A stretch of 64,000 nt of DNA from Bacillota bacterium (GTDB lineage: Bacteria > Vulcanimicrobiota > JAJTBE01): the NCBI GenBank assembly GCA_021287065.1, contig JAJTBE010000088.1:45764-109763 (forward strand), in the 5' to 3' direction. Made by a program: the position numbers and the translations under genes. Under the pieces are notes generated by a model. It worked only from the letters and a program-made list of their open reading frames with translations. It did not search any database and was not told the origin of the DNA. Below are positions 33,997 through 45,100 of the stretch, piece by piece (positions within the stretch are counted from its first letter, which is position 1; each line of letters opens with the position of its first letter).

Positions 33997-36900
33997 TTAC
34001 TTTTTGTCTTCGCCCATAATTTTGGGTTTTTCCTGGAAATAGAGCATAGTGAGTCTGTATTTAAGACTCAGCACTGTAAGATTTGTCAGAATCTCGTATT
34101 CTGCAAATCTCTTGTCTGCAATCTGGGTCAATCTGAATCTCTTCAGGTATGCAATCATGGATGCTACAAATTTGAGATCCTTTTCGGTCCCCATAAATTT
34201 GAAGTGGAGGTTAAAGTAGTGGTTAAAAGCCTCAACAGCCGCCATCTGAACCCAGCCGCTTGCGTCATCGAGGGCTTTAATAATACTGACAATGGCTATT
34301 CTTTCGGGAATATTGCCCATTGCCCTGATGATCTCGCTTCTAATCCTCCAGTTTGCCTGAGTCATAAGTTTTGCAAATTCCTCATAAGCGCCGGGGTGTC
34401 CAATATGTCCCAGTGCCTGAATATATGGGACAATATCATCATCTTTCAAAGATGTCATCAGGGTGCTTCTGAGGTTAGCGATTAGAGTATGAGTGATTTT
34501 CTCATCTTTGATCATTCCCAGGCCCAGAACGGCGGACTTTTTGCCTTCGTAGCTGAAATCGGGCCTTGCGATGATTCTTTCGAAAAGCTCCCTGTGTGCT
34601 GCGGGGTCCAGTTTTGCCAGTGCATAAATAAGGCTGTCCGCATGTGAATATTCTCCGCTGTTGATTCTCTTGAGAAGCTGCTCTTCCGTCTCTGGTCCCG
34701 CAACATTGGCAAGAGCTTCTGCAACAAGGAGTCTTGTTGTTTTATCGTCATCTTCGATTAAAGCGAGGAGAGGTTTTTCCGCTTCTCTGTCCGCCAGATC
34801 CCTGAGTGCTCTGATGGCGGTCTGTTTTACCAGTGGATCGGTGTCCTGAAGGGCGAGGAGAAGTGTGGAGAGGCCTTCTCTTTTTCTGAGTCCTTCAATG
34901 GCTGCTATGGAGAAAATCCGCAGCACCATGTTTCCGACCTGATAATTTCTGCCGAGAATCTGAATCTGCTCCAAATCGTTCTGAACGATAAATGCTTTTC
35001 TTACATCGTTGAAAATCATAAAGATGGAGCCTATGCGGAAGCTGTCTATCTGGGCAAGGGCGTTTTTGGGTGCAAGGGCGCACAGTTTTCCGATGGAATA
35101 AGCAAGCGCCGCTCTGACTTTATCCACAGGATCTTCAACATATTTCATCAGAGTAGTCACCTGTTTTTCATCGCCCATTTCCGTAAAGAGATATGCGGAC
35201 TGTTCCCTGATTCCGGGATCTTCGTCAACAATGTCATTATTAAGCATTCTCATCATCTCGTCCCTGAGTTTGAAGAGTTCGTAGTAGAATGCCCTTTCGG
35301 AATTGTTGGCAGGCTGCCATCTTGCGTCTTCCAGAAGTTTGAGAATCCAGAAGCACATATAGCCTGTTTTGCTCTTTGCTATATCATAGAGCATTTCCAT
35401 GCTGCCTTCTGTGTTGAGTTCAACCAGAGTTGTAATAATTTCGTGAACAACCGGTCCTTCAGTTGTTTTGATAAGTTCTTTCAGAGGTTCATAAACCTGC
35501 CCGAAGAACACAGGCAGAATGTTGCATAACAGTCTGAGGATTCTGGGGTTTTTCTCAAAAGTGAGGAGTTCCAGCATAAAGGGCACAAGTTTTTCCGCTT
35601 TGTGTTCAATCAGAATCTCTATGAGTCTGTATCTCTGAACTGAGTTCATTTCCCGGTAGGCTTCGAAAATAATCTTATGTCCATCGGGTTCAATTTCAGC
35701 ATACTTTTCAGGTTGTCCCGAGAAGATGAAGAAAACCGCTTTTTTACTTTTATCGCCGGGTTTCCATTCTTTTTCCCTGATAATGGCGGCAAGTTCCTCG
35801 TCAAAGGTTTCGAAATAAACCCTGAAAACTTCTTCTATGGTTTTTGGGTTTTTATAGTTTGAAATAACTTCCCGGGCTTTTTTGCTGAGTCGTTCATCAG
35901 TGCCTCTGAAAATTTCGTAAAGAGGCCTTACTGCTTTGTCCACCAGTTTGATGAGTTTATCGTTCTGCCCCGATGAAAGGTAGAATTGTACCGCATCTTC
36001 GGGATTTTCAGGAGCCCAGCCCATCTGAACAATTAAATAACCGAGGAATGGGCTTTTTGTTTCAATAAAATCATCGCAGATTTCCCTGATGGTCTGGTTT
36101 CCCTTGGGATGCTCCATATATTCGTTTACGCGCCTTCTCATATCCACAAGGGGGCTGTCGGCGTTTATTTCCGGCTTGTTTCCCTCTGACAGAGCCTGAG
36201 CGGTTTCTTTAAGAAAATCAGCGAATGGAATCAGTTCGTGGTCTTTTATGGATTTTCTGACATGGGGCACATCCAGATAACCGCCGATGAGCTGAGGGTC
36301 GAGCTTTGCCGACATGAAGAAGCCTTTGAGGAAATCGGTGCTGAGGTAGAAGAATATTCTATCCCTCGGATGGTTGGGGCACCAGTTGTTTTTCATAATC
36401 ATAGGCGCCAGGTGCTTCAGGTCATCTTTTATATAGAGCTGGCAGATTTCATCTATGATGATGGGGTTGTCTATATGGGAAAGGCATTCCCCCGCCTGAG
36501 TTTTCATAGGGAATTTTGGATCTATGAGAATATTGAGTATTCCGAGAAAATCCGCTCCATCCAGCATTTCCGTAACTTTGTCGTAACGCTCTGTTTTGAG
36601 CAGAAACATAATCTTTTTGTCCAGTTCCGGCGGATACCATTCTTTTCTGTCGATAAGTCTGAAGAGAACCTCATTTTTGGAAGCGACAAATTTTTTGATA
36701 ACCTTCATGCTGACATCATCGCCGCCTCTGTCGGTTATCTGCTCCAGAACCTCTACGGGGTTGTCCATCTGGCTTTCGAGAACAATATCAAGAATTGATT
36801 CGAAATTGCCGGGATCCACAAAATTCTTAATTTCGTCAAAAGCTTTGACTTTGACGAGAAACTCAAGTTTTGCGGCGAGGTCATCGGGATAGAAGTTTTT

Positions 36901-37176
36901 CTTTCTGATTATCTGCCAGAGGGCTTTCTTTTTTGTTTTGAGATAATAGTTGCGGAGAACTTCATGAGCGCTGGAATTTGTTAAATCGCTGAGCGCATTG
37001 AATGCGTTCATCTTTACTTCTTTATCTTCATCTTCCAGAGCCTGCACAAGAGGTATTACAACCTCTGCAGTGCCTATCTGTCCGAGTTTCTTAACCGCGC
37101 TTCTCCTCCTGCCCGGTCCGATCACCATAGTTTTATCTTTACTCTGTTCTATGAGTTTTTTTACATCTTCCGCCAT
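33997..37176 (-). CDS. Large HEAT-repeat protein
   Basis: 1059 residues, largely alpha-helical hairpins of HEAT/PBS-lyase type. Clear repeats occur at the N-terminus (IGTAEVVIPLVQALEDEDKE) and from about 640 to 1000 (LSTLLLALQDTDPLVKQTAI; RALRDLADREAEKPLLALIE; RAMGNIPERIAIVSIIKALD). The middle is more diverged, with recurring IREKEWKPGDK or KNNWCPNHPRD-like phrases that look like a separate lineage-specific repeat. No catalytic motif, signal peptide or membrane segment was seen. It is probably a cytoplasmic scaffold. The aminotransferase starts 14 bp downstream. Confidence 0.82.
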   Translation of the reverse strand: MAEDVKKLIEQSKDKTMVIGPGRRRSAVKKLGQIGTAEVVIPLVQALEDEDKEVKMNAFNALSDLTNSSAHEVLRNYYLKTKKKALWQIIRKKNFYPDDLAAKLEFLVKVKAFDEIKNFVDPGNFESILDIVLESQMDNPVEVLEQITDRGGDDVSMKVIKKFVASKNEVLFRLIDRKEWYPPELDKKIMFLLKTERYDKVTEMLDGADFLGILNILIDPKFPMKTQAGECLSHIDNPIIIDEICQLYIKDDLKHLAPMIMKNNWCPNHPRDRIFFYLSTDFLKGFFMSAKLDPQLIGGYLDVPHVRKSIKDHELIPFADFLKETAQALSEGNKPEINADSPLVDMRRRVNEYMEHPKGNQTIREICDDFIETKSPFLGYLIVQMGWAPENPEDAVQFYLSSGQNDKLIKLVDKAVRPLYEIFRGTDERLSKKAREVISNYKNPKTIEEVFRVYFETFDEELAAIIREKEWKPGDKSKKAVFFIFSGQPEKYAEIEPDGHKIIFEAYREMNSVQRYRLIEILIEHKAEKLVPFMLELLTFEKNPRILRLLCNILPVFFGQVYEPLKELIKTTEGPVVHEIITTLVELNTEGSMEMLYDIAKSKTGYMCFWILKLLEDARWQPANNSERAFYYELFKLRDEMMRMLNNDIVDEDPGIREQSAYLFTEMGDEKQVTTLMKYVEDPVDKVRAALAYSIGKLCALAPKNALAQIDSFRIGSIFMIFNDVRKAFIVQNDLEQIQILGRNYQVGNMVLRIFSIAAIEGLRKREGLSTLLLALQDTDPLVKQTAIRALRDLADREAEKPLLALIEDDDKTTRLLVAEALANVAGPETEEQLLKRINSGEYSHADSLIYALAKLDPAAHRELFERIIARPDFSYEGKKSAVLGLGMIKDEKITHTLIANLRSTLMTSLKDDDIVPYIQALGHIGHPGAYEEFAKLMTQANWRIRSEIIRAMGNIPERIAIVSIIKALDDASGWVQMAAVEAFNHYFNLHFKFMGTEKDLKFVASMIAYLKRFRLTQIADKRFAEYEILTNLTVLSLKYRLTMLYFQEKPKIMGEDKK

Positions 37177-37410
37177 TACTGAAACCTCTTGACTGTATCG
37201 TTATGTGAAATGATTGTTCCGCCGTTTCTTCAATATCGTTAAAAACCAACATTCATCAGGCATTCTGACAATTTTATGCAAATTGCTTCTGATGGAAGCG
37301 ATCTGCAATTACATTATGCTGCAACTGCCCGGAATATTTATATAAACGAATATCTCCCCGAAATTATGATTCCGATTAGAAATATTTTCACACTTTACAC
37401 CTGTATCCTT

Positions 37411-38604
37411 CTAAAAATATTTCTTCAAATCCATCTTTGTATAATCAGGCTTTTCCGGTGCAGGTGCTCCTGTGGCAAACCAGATATAAACCGTGCCTGA
37501 ACCGGGTTTTGTTATTATGCTCATCAGGGTGGCCTGTTTGTTGATACGCTCTGGCGTAAGCTTTATATAAACGGGGTGTTCCCTGTTGGTGCATAAGGAA
37601 AGGGTATTTTTCATAATCTGAAGCCCGGGTTTGTTTTTCTGCAATCTGAGAAAATCGGAAATATCCTCATATCTTATCCTGCTGTCTTCATCTTTTCTGT
37701 CATTTTTCAGTTTAACAAAATGATTGGTTGAGTCGATGAAGCTGTATTTTCCGGAAGGAAGCGAAATCAGTGCGGATTTCTTTCCTGATTTTTCAAGAAA
37801 AAACGCATCTTTGCCGTCAGCAATAAGAAAAATACACGAATAAGGGTATTCTCCCTTTTTCAGAAGATCCACCGCTTTTTTTGCTGTGGACGATTCTTCG
37901 AGGGCATATCGGATGGCGAAAATCACTGAGTCCTTACCGGTGAAAACCGCATCCTTTTTCTGAATTGCACCGAGGACTGCAATAAATACCCCCTGTTTAT
38001 TCATTCCCGTATTTATGGAAGAAACTCCGGTCATTCCAAAAGAAACTGCATTCTTTTTTCCGCATTTGAATAATGTGATTCCGGCAAACCTGTGGAATGT
38101 GCCGCCGTCTTTCCAGTCAAAATTTCTGCCCGCCCACAAACCGTCATTTGCCCTGACTGCTGCTGCGGAGCACATAAGTCTGCTTCTGGTAACATCCCCT
38201 ATAAGGTTGATGAAGAGAATGTCTTTGTATGTTATAGTCCCGCCGTTTTTGAGGGAGTCCACGCTGTCTGCGAAACCGCGCATTTCTTCTTTATACCTTG
38301 CGGGAAGATTCTTTTCGAGAACGCTGATCCGGTAGTCGGGGTCCATATCATTATAATAAAGTCTTTCCGTATTGATGAACTTCTTTATATTTGCGGCAAT
38401 GTCTTTTTCCATAGCGGCAAGAGCTTTGCCATGGTTGTAGCCAAGTTCGTAATAGCTTCCATCGGGAGACTCTGCTTTGATAACCACAGGTGTGTTTTTC
38501 TGAGGTGCCGCCGGAGGAGGGGTTTGCACTCCGGATGCTACGGGATATTGAATCCGGGCAAGAAATAAAACAATAATAAAAGAAACTACCATCAGTTTTT
38601 TCAT
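37411..38604 (-). CDS. Secreted C45-type Ntn hydrolase (acyl-CoA:6-APA acyltransferase-like)
   Basis: 397 residues. A signal peptide (MKKLMVVSFIIVLFLARIQ) and a Pro-rich stretch precede an Ntn-hydrolase fold. YYELGYNHGKALA (51-63) is the conserved N-terminal block of the C45/AAT family. RLMCSAAAVR places a candidate nucleophile at Cys145, followed by GLWAGRNFDWKD, the family's RNxDW block. C45 enzymes self-cleave before the Cys and hydrolyse or transfer amide-linked acyl groups; the substrate here is unknown. It is on the same strand as the TPR and lipoprotein genes, 48 bp downstream. A 234-bp spacer with no recognised feature separates it from the HEAT gene. Confidence 0.82.
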   Translation of the reverse strand: MKKLMVVSFIIVLFLARIQYPVASGVQTPPPAAPQKNTPVVIKAESPDGSYYELGYNHGKALAAMEKDIAANIKKFINTERLYYNDMDPDYRISVLEKNLPARYKEEMRGFADSVDSLKNGGTITYKDILFINLIGDVTRSRLMCSAAAVRANDGLWAGRNFDWKDGGTFHRFAGITLFKCGKKNAVSFGMTGVSSINTGMNKQGVFIAVLGAIQKKDAVFTGKDSVIFAIRYALEESSTAKKAVDLLKKGEYPYSCIFLIADGKDAFFLEKSGKKSALISLPSGKYSFIDSTNHFVKLKNDRKDEDSRIRYEDISDFLRLQKNKPGLQIMKNTLSLCTNREHPVYIKLTPERINKQATLMSIITKPGSGTVYIWFATGAPAPEKPDYTKMDLKKYF

Positions 38605-38652
38605 AAGACACTCCGGTTTTCAGTTGGTACCATTTTTACGATATTAATAATA

Positions 38653-40098
38653 TCAGACTTTTCCCAGGTATTTCTTCAGTGCAAGGATATCAGGATTGAA
38701 AGCATTGGTGGGATCGCCGTCATTCATTACTCTGTTATAACATTTAGTCGCCTCGGAAAAATTTCCCATCGCCTTAAACCAGTAGCTGAGGGCTATGTAT
38801 CCTGTTTTCTCCCTGTCATCTATAGATCTGCCTTTATCGATATATTTCTTTGCCTCCTCAAGTTTTCCGAGTTCAGTGAGAAAATTGGCGTAATAGAAAT
38901 ATGTTTCTGCTTTTTCGACAGTGTCTTCAGAGACTCTTTCTTCACAGGCTATTGCTTCCCGGAAATATTTTTCAGCCAGCTTTATCTGGTGGTTTAATTT
39001 ATATGCTTTTGCCAGAGCAACTCTGATTTCTCCCTGATATTTGAACTTAGGCTTCATCTTCAAACCTACCTGAAGTTCGCTTATGGATTCGCTGTATCTG
39101 CCCTGTTCCAGAAAAATACTTCCGATGGTTATGTAGGGTCTTGCATCGGCAGGTTTAATCGATTTTGCTTTCTGCGCCAGCGCAATTGCCCTTTCATACT
39201 CACCTTTCTGGCTGTAGAGGCGGTCTGCAAGATACATATAATTGACAAAATGATCGGGAAAACGACGGATATTCTCTTCATACATCCTGAAACCCAGTTC
39301 CTCATCGCCGGGTCCTCCCCTCTCGAAAACCGCTTCAGCTTCAAGATTATAAAGAGTTGGATCGTTGGGATTGATCTTTTTTGCCTTTTCGATAATCTTC
39401 AGGGATGTTTCCACATCCTCTTCGCCGTAAAGATAACCGGCAGCCTGAAGATAAAGGAGCTGCTCGTTATGGGGATATTTTTTAAGACCTTCTTCGGCAA
39501 GGCGCAATGTTTCCTGATTTCTCTGCTGTGCAAAACAGATGTGAGCCTGAGTTTCGAGAGCCATCTCACAGGAAGGATCCTTTTTCAGAATATCCCTGAT
39601 GATTCGGTTGCTCTGCTGGTATTTTTCCTGCTGATATAAGTTCTGCCCCAGAAGGTATCTGATTTGATTATTATTCTTATTCCGACTGAGGGCATCCTCA
39701 AGGCATTTTTCCTCAGCTTCCAGATCCGGGGGACCTTTTCTGTCCCAGACTTTTTTGGGTATATATTTCTTCTTCTCTTCAAACAGTCGGAGATCATAAC
39801 CGTATCTTGTGTATGTGGGCGCGTTTTGATCAATTTTAGTCAGGTGGCTTGTATCGGAGACCGTAACATCATCCTGTCCTGAGCCGGTTTTTCCCTTTAC
39901 CCCGTCGCTGTTCCCTTTTTCCGGAGTGGATTCCGGTGCTTTAACAAGGTTTACCTTGTAGTTTAAAACCATCGGAATATTGACATTAAGGATTTTACCG
40001 GTCATCAGCATCATAATTCCATGAACAATAAGAGAACATATAACAAAAAGGCTAAAACCGGAAAATCTGATTTTCTTCTTTTTGATAATAGTCTTCAT
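38653..40098 (-). CDS. Membrane-anchored TPR protein
   Basis: 481 residues. The basic N-terminus KTIIKKKKIRFS and hydrophobic segment GFSLFVICSLIVHGIMMLM (about 13-33) resemble a TonB/TolA-like anchor, followed by a Gly/Ser/Asp-rich linker. From about 125 there are roughly eight TPR units (e.g. GQNLYQQEKYQQSNRIIRDI, ADRLYSQKGEYERAIALAQK, GSIFLEQGRYSESISELQVG). It probably acts as a periplasm-facing scaffold. The start overlaps the lipoprotein stop by 4 bp (40095-40098), so the two are translated together. Confidence 0.8.
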   Translation of the reverse strand: MKTIIKKKKIRFSGFSLFVICSLIVHGIMMLMTGKILNVNIPMVLNYKVNLVKAPESTPEKGNSDGVKGKTGSGQDDVTVSDTSHLTKIDQNAPTYTRYGYDLRLFEEKKKYIPKKVWDRKGPPDLEAEEKCLEDALSRNKNNNQIRYLLGQNLYQQEKYQQSNRIIRDILKKDPSCEMALETQAHICFAQQRNQETLRLAEEGLKKYPHNEQLLYLQAAGYLYGEEDVETSLKIIEKAKKINPNDPTLYNLEAEAVFERGGPGDEELGFRMYEENIRRFPDHFVNYMYLADRLYSQKGEYERAIALAQKAKSIKPADARPYITIGSIFLEQGRYSESISELQVGLKMKPKFKYQGEIRVALAKAYKLNHQIKLAEKYFREAIACEERVSEDTVEKAETYFYYANFLTELGKLEEAKKYIDKGRSIDDREKTGYIALSYWFKAMGNFSEATKCYNRVMNDGDPTNAFNPDILALKKYLGKV

Positions 40099-41024
40099 TG
40101 TTTCTCATCCGCCCTTTTTCTCATCAAATCAAGAATGCCGGGATTAAGAAGAAATCTTGCAACAGCTTCATCGGTAATGTTTTTACCCTTTGGAGCGCCT
40201 GCAGGGGGAAGATTGATTTTTGCAAGTTCGATTTTACACATTTCGAACTCGTTGTCGTCCATTTTACGGGACTTATCAAGTGCAGTTTCCATCTGGCCCA
40301 CTACAAAATCAACCTGTTCGCTGTTGTAATAAGCTTTACGCCTTGTTTCCTCTTCTTCAACCAGCTTCTCTTTTTCAGCCTTATACTGAGCTTCAGGAAG
40401 CTTTCTCAGGCGCTCCATAGTCTCCTGAAAGCGCCACCCGTCTTTTGCTTCACCGATTCTGTCCTGCTGGCAGAGGCTGCGGTTGGGAGTTATACAGGGC
40501 TGGTATTCATCTATCAATACAATCTGATTGTCGGTAAGGATTTTTTTTGCGGTTCTTACAAGTTCCTGAAGTTTACTGCGGTTTTCAGCAATCTTTTTAT
40601 CGATTTCCCAGGTTGCCTTATTTAACCGGGATTGTTCATTGTCAGTTATCGGCTCTCTGTTAACAAGCATTTTTCTGATTTGCGCCATTGTCGCCATTAC
40701 TTCTTCATTGTTCTTTGACCTGATTTCAGCAAGCTCCGACTGCATTCTGCCGGCTTCCTCTACAACAGGAATCAGCTTTTTATACTGTTCCGACGAAAGG
40801 GCAAGGCTGTCCACAAGATTGATTGAAAACAACTCCTCCACAGCTTTATCATAATCAGCCTCATTAAAAGCTTTTTGCTGCGAGGAAGCAGCGGATGATG
40901 ACTGAACCTTTATTTGAGAACCTCCGCCGGCATAACCTGTTTGTGCGGTTCCGCCACAGCCTGAGAACAGAAGGCATGCTGAAATTGCTGCTGTGTAAAA
41001 AAGAACCGGTTTTTTCATTTTCAA
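40095..41024 (-). CDS. Lipoprotein with LSxxQ motif, helical, unknown function
   Basis: 309 residues. The signal peptide ends in lipobox LFSG|C, followed by a Gly/Ser linker and a long helical domain rich in Glu and Lys. LSSEQYKKLIP and LTDNQIVLIDEY match the LTxxQ style of Spy-like periplasmic proteins and the protein at 31724. It is first in a leftward set with a TPR protein (ATGA-type overlap) and the C45 hydrolase, suggesting an envelope complex. Repeats begin ~350 bp upstream; the AT-rich stretch after 41024 probably holds the promoter. Confidence 0.72.
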   Translation of the reverse strand: MKMKKPVLFYTAAISACLLFSGCGGTAQTGYAGGGSQIKVQSSSAASSQQKAFNEADYDKAVEELFSINLVDSLALSSEQYKKLIPVVEEAGRMQSELAEIRSKNNEEVMATMAQIRKMLVNREPITDNEQSRLNKATWEIDKKIAENRSKLQELVRTAKKILTDNQIVLIDEYQPCITPNRSLCQQDRIGEAKDGWRFQETMERLRKLPEAQYKAEKEKLVEEEETRRKAYYNSEQVDFVVGQMETALDKSRKMDDNEFEMCKIELAKINLPPAGAPKGKNITDEAVARFLLNPGILDLMRKRADEKQ

Positions 41025-41373
41025 ACTCCATTTTTACTGTTTTAACTATTTTTAATCCCATACTAATCAAATCACTGCTTCAGCCTTACAGTATAGGGCT
41101 TAGAGTAAATGTGGAGTAAATGTTTTCCGGCAATTAGTATTTAATATTGATTGTGGGATAAGAAGCTGAATCATGCGTGCAATGTATTCGGATTGGATTT
41201 TGGTAGTTTGGGCATGCAGTGTTGGCGAACCTGACGGTCAGCGACGGCGGTGCATAGATTGTGAAAAAAGCTATTTCGAATGGTATTTTCTGGTTGAGAA
41301 GTCAAATCCGGTAAAACTAATGGTTTTGGTTTAGGGGCAAATTCTATAAAAGGGAAACCTTTGGATATGGTGT

Positions 41374-41541
41374 AGGCTTGTGGTTATGGAGGTTGCGGTT
41401 ATGGAGATAGCTGGCGGTTGGCCATGGGTTTTGGGACCCGGGGCAGGCGGGACGCCTGCGATCCGGCAGGTGTTTGCCGGGGTTGTGGTTATGGAGGTAG
41501 CTGGCGGTTGGCCATGGGTTTTGGGACCCGGGGCAGGCGGG
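41374..41541. repeat. 90-bp tandem repeat with GC-rich palindromes (type D)
   Basis: CTGGCGGTTGGCCATGGGTT starts at 41411 and again at 41501, giving a 90-bp period. The unit includes the perfect stem GCAGGCG-GGA-CGCCTGC (41440-41456) and CCGGCA/TGCCGG. The second unit stops at the left edge of a type A element. Part of the unit recurs at 41834-41890, on the other side of that element. The sequence between 41025 and 41373 contains no gene; it may include a worn relative of the 7798 element at about 41270-41365. Confidence 0.7.
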
Positions 41542-41833
41542 GATGTCCATGTATTTAGGCATGGATTTAGATAATCGCTCATGAGGGTTGTGTCGGTTTG
41601 CCCAGTTCCCAGAGAAAACTTTTTAAAAAAAGTTTCCTCCGGACCTCCATCCCAAAACTTTTGAATTGGGGGACCGACCGGGGACCGGGGGGATTTGGAC
41701 CGACGGGGGTTTAGGACCCTCAGAGGGAACCACGCTTTTTTAAAAAAGCGAGGTTGCCCTCCGAACCTCCCTCCTTGAAAAACAAGAGTATGGGGTTGGA
41801 GTTTTAAGGAAATTTTGCAGATTCAGTGGTATT
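41542..41833 (+). repeat. Type A element with worn ends
   Basis: The left end is degenerate (ATGTCCATGTATTTAGGCATGG) and the right end is ATTCAGTGGTATT (to 41833). First hairpin at about 41611-41641 and core hairpin at 41733-41750. It is flanked on both sides by copies of the type D GC-rich sequence, as if inserted into or between D units. Confidence 0.75.
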
Positions 41834-42168
41834 GGGGGCAGGCGGGACGCCTGCAATCCGGCAGGTGTTTGCCGGGGTTGTGGTTTGGGTGCGGAGGTTT
41901 TTTTTAAAGTTTCCTCCGGAAAATGGATCATTTATGGATCATATATTGATTCTATATGGAAATTTACCCATAAAAACCAGCTTATTATAGTAATACCATT
42001 AAACAGGTCATAAAAATCGGTATCAGATATATTTCTAAACTGAGTGTTTTTGAGGTTTATTAATTGGAAAGACGATAAATTCAGGGCTATTCGGATGCAG
42101 ATCAACAGCAAACCAGAAAGGCTTAACCTCTTTGATTGTTTTCAGGTTTATTTTTCAGCAGCGTTTTA
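41834..42168. other. Partial type D repeat and gene-free spacer
   Basis: 41835-41885 repeats the D segment (GGCAGGCGGGACGCCTGC, CCGGCAGGTGTTTGCCGG). After a further GTTTCCTCCGG fragment (about 41910), 41930-42168 is AT-rich with no gene or clear signal. It is the 3' flank of the leftward ATPase gene. Confidence 0.5.
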
Positions 42169-45100
42169 TCACTGGGTCCAGATAGCTTTTTCCAGAAGAT
42201 CCACTATATAGACATCTCTGTCTGACCCTTTGATGCTGAATTTTTCGAAAATATTTTCCATAATTTTTCTTGCTGATTGCTCCGGTGATTCCTTATCGGA
42301 CGGCACTTTGAACACAGCTTCAACATCATGGGCGTCGATTTCGATCTTTGCCTTTGAAAGTCGGGCCAGATATTCGAGGGTTTTATCGTTTTCCCAGTGA
42401 GTGAAAGGTTTTAAGCCCATATATTCAGGCACGAGGAAAAGGAACTGTTCGTTCAGTTTTTCATCTTTATTGACTTTTAACAGAATCTGAGCATCTTTTG
42501 AAAGAGTCTTCTGATCCAGATCTTTAGGGATGCTGTTTCTCCACTCTCTGAACATAGGTTCAAATTCGCCTTCCCTACCGGCAAACAGGGTCTTAACAGC
42601 TTTGAGCAAGCCTATCTGTTTGAGCTGGGAGTATTTTGACATTTCCACATAGATACTCTTCAAATCTTCAAGCAGTCTGAGAGCATGCTCCTTGAATGAG
42701 AAGTCGATGAGGTTGAAGCCCATGGTTACAGGGAGAAGTTCACGGAAGAACATTTTGGCGGGTCTGTCCTTCTCTTCATTTTCGAGAAGGTCTATCAGTT
42801 CAAGAACATTTCTTCCTTCGAAGGATCTGTTACGTTTGGTCATCAGAGGGAGTGATTCATACCATCTGATTAGCGCATCTTTTCCTTCCTGCCAGAGGGG
42901 AGCTTCAGAATAGGCGGGAGTTGTTCTTGCAAACATCTCAATTACTTTATTAACAAATACTTTTTCCTCGCCGGGGAATTCAGTAAAGTAGATCACACAA
43001 TCGCCAGGGTTGGTGACTATACTATGAATAGCATCATAACCCACGGGGATTCGTATCAAATCACTGTGGTTGTTTGTTTCCTGCATTACTCGGAGATTTT
43101 TGAATATGTCAATTTCGTTGAAATGGTTTCTGAAAATGGCCGCAAGAATCATTTCGATAAGGGAAGGAGTAACTCCGTACGGAGGCTTGTAAAGAGGCGC
43201 AAGAATACCCTCCATATTAACAACCTTCTGCCCTTTACCACGGGAAATGATAATCTCATTATAGAGATAATTCCAGATATCTTTCAGCTTGCTCTTATCA
43301 TCAAGCAGGCGGGAAATTACGCTGTAATCTTCCACACCATGCCTCAAGCCCACTTTTTCCATAATTCCGGTTTCAACAAGTGTCTTTTTGATCAGAAGAT
43401 CCACCGGGTTATGTGCTTTTTCAGGAAGAGTTACAACCGTCTGGCTGGCAAGAAGTTTTTCCACAGCTGCTTTTCTGAGGCTGCGGTAAGCTTTTTTATC
43501 CTTGAGGCTGCTGACTGCTTTTGAATCCACTGCCGGGAATTTGGGGAAGTTTTCGCCCATCAGCATATCAGCAAGCTCAACGGGTGATTTCTTCTGAAGA
43601 TCGGGAATGTTATGCTGGCGGTAGAACCAGTAAAGTCGCTCAGGACGGGTGAAAAAGCCGAGTTTTTCCTGAATCTGTTTATTGATATCAGAAAGGTAGT
43701 TTTCGAGAAGTTCTCTTTCGGCGCTGCCTGCTTTGTTGAAGGGCGGTTCATCATCCCGCATTTCCTCCAGGGCAACTTTTTCGAGAAGAATGGGAAGGAA
43801 GTTGGTGGGTCTGACGGGGATTGCTCCCACCAGTCTTTCTGACTTCATTTCCTCTGCGGAAATGAGAATATCCCTTGCTTCCGACAGTTCATCATCATCC
43901 TCGGTTATCAGATACATCACCATCATATCAGCTTTATACCGCTGGCCCACTGAACCGAGAGAACTGATTATATTTTTCAGGAAATCAGGATTTTTCAGAT
44001 TTTCAAGACTTACAAACTTCGAAGTAATCTTTCTTTCTGTTTTGAAAACCTTGTTGTAGTTTTCAGCATTGATATCTTTTATTCCGTAGCGTTTGTTGAG
44101 GAATTCGGTCAGATCCGCTGTATATCTTATTTTTTCCAGTCTGCGGTTGAGATATTCACGAAGGTTGATTGCAGTTTTTTCCACAGGAAGGCTTATTTCC
44201 TGACTGGTTTTATCAAACTGGAATGCACCTTTATGAACCATTTCAAAAAGCATTGGGTCGAATTTGACAAGATCCTTCTGAACAATATGGAGCGAATCAA
44301 CAATATTCCGCTTTATAGGTTTTACGGTTTCATCGCCTATTATCTGCATAAGTGCGGCGAGGCGGATAACTCTTCTTGCAAGGGGGAGATTGCCCGACAT
44401 AATATAGGCTTTTTCCACTGCATCATAGATATTTTTCATTGATGTGGAATCTTTAATAGTGCCTTCGTAAAAGGAGAAGAGGTAGTCGGGAGTATAGACT
44501 GAAAGCTTGCCCGACGCCTGGAAGATTCCGAATGTATCAAGGAAGTATCTGAAGCTGCCGGGAGATGTATCCTTAAAGAAGGAAAGAAGATTTTTATCCT
44601 TTTTGGATGACTTCTGGGAAAGCATAGGAAGGAAGTGGAGTGTGAAGGGATGCAGGGGGAAGCAGCCGGGGAGAAGGACATTTTTAATGTAATCAAGGCC
44701 TTTATGGGTATAAAGACCTGAGCTGTATATAAAGTCTGCAAGAGCTTCGAATTCAGGATTTGATGACAATACGAGCATTGCTTCTTCTGAAGTTCTTACA
44801 AGAACTTTATTGATTACAAAATCAGTCCATTCATCAGCGCCATAATTGAACCAGAAATGATTTTCGAAATATTTGCCTACCGTTTCAACCATTTCCTCTT
44901 CCACACCGAAGGTGGGGTAGTTGTTGGCGAGCCAGGATGTATTGCCAATGAAGATTACGGGGAAGTTGTCGAGAGTTCTTATATACTGGAAGAATTTGAC
45001 TACCTGCTCTGCCAGAGGTGATTTTGCGCCTTTTTCCAGATCCGCAATTACGCTTTCCATACTATCAAGGCTTATCACAATGCCTTTATATTTGGACTGT

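Noticed and set aside
41331..41582. Pro-rich frames (PACPGSQNPWPTA repeats) near 41.4 kb
   Set aside because: They follow exactly the 90-bp DNA tandem repeat and have no start signals.
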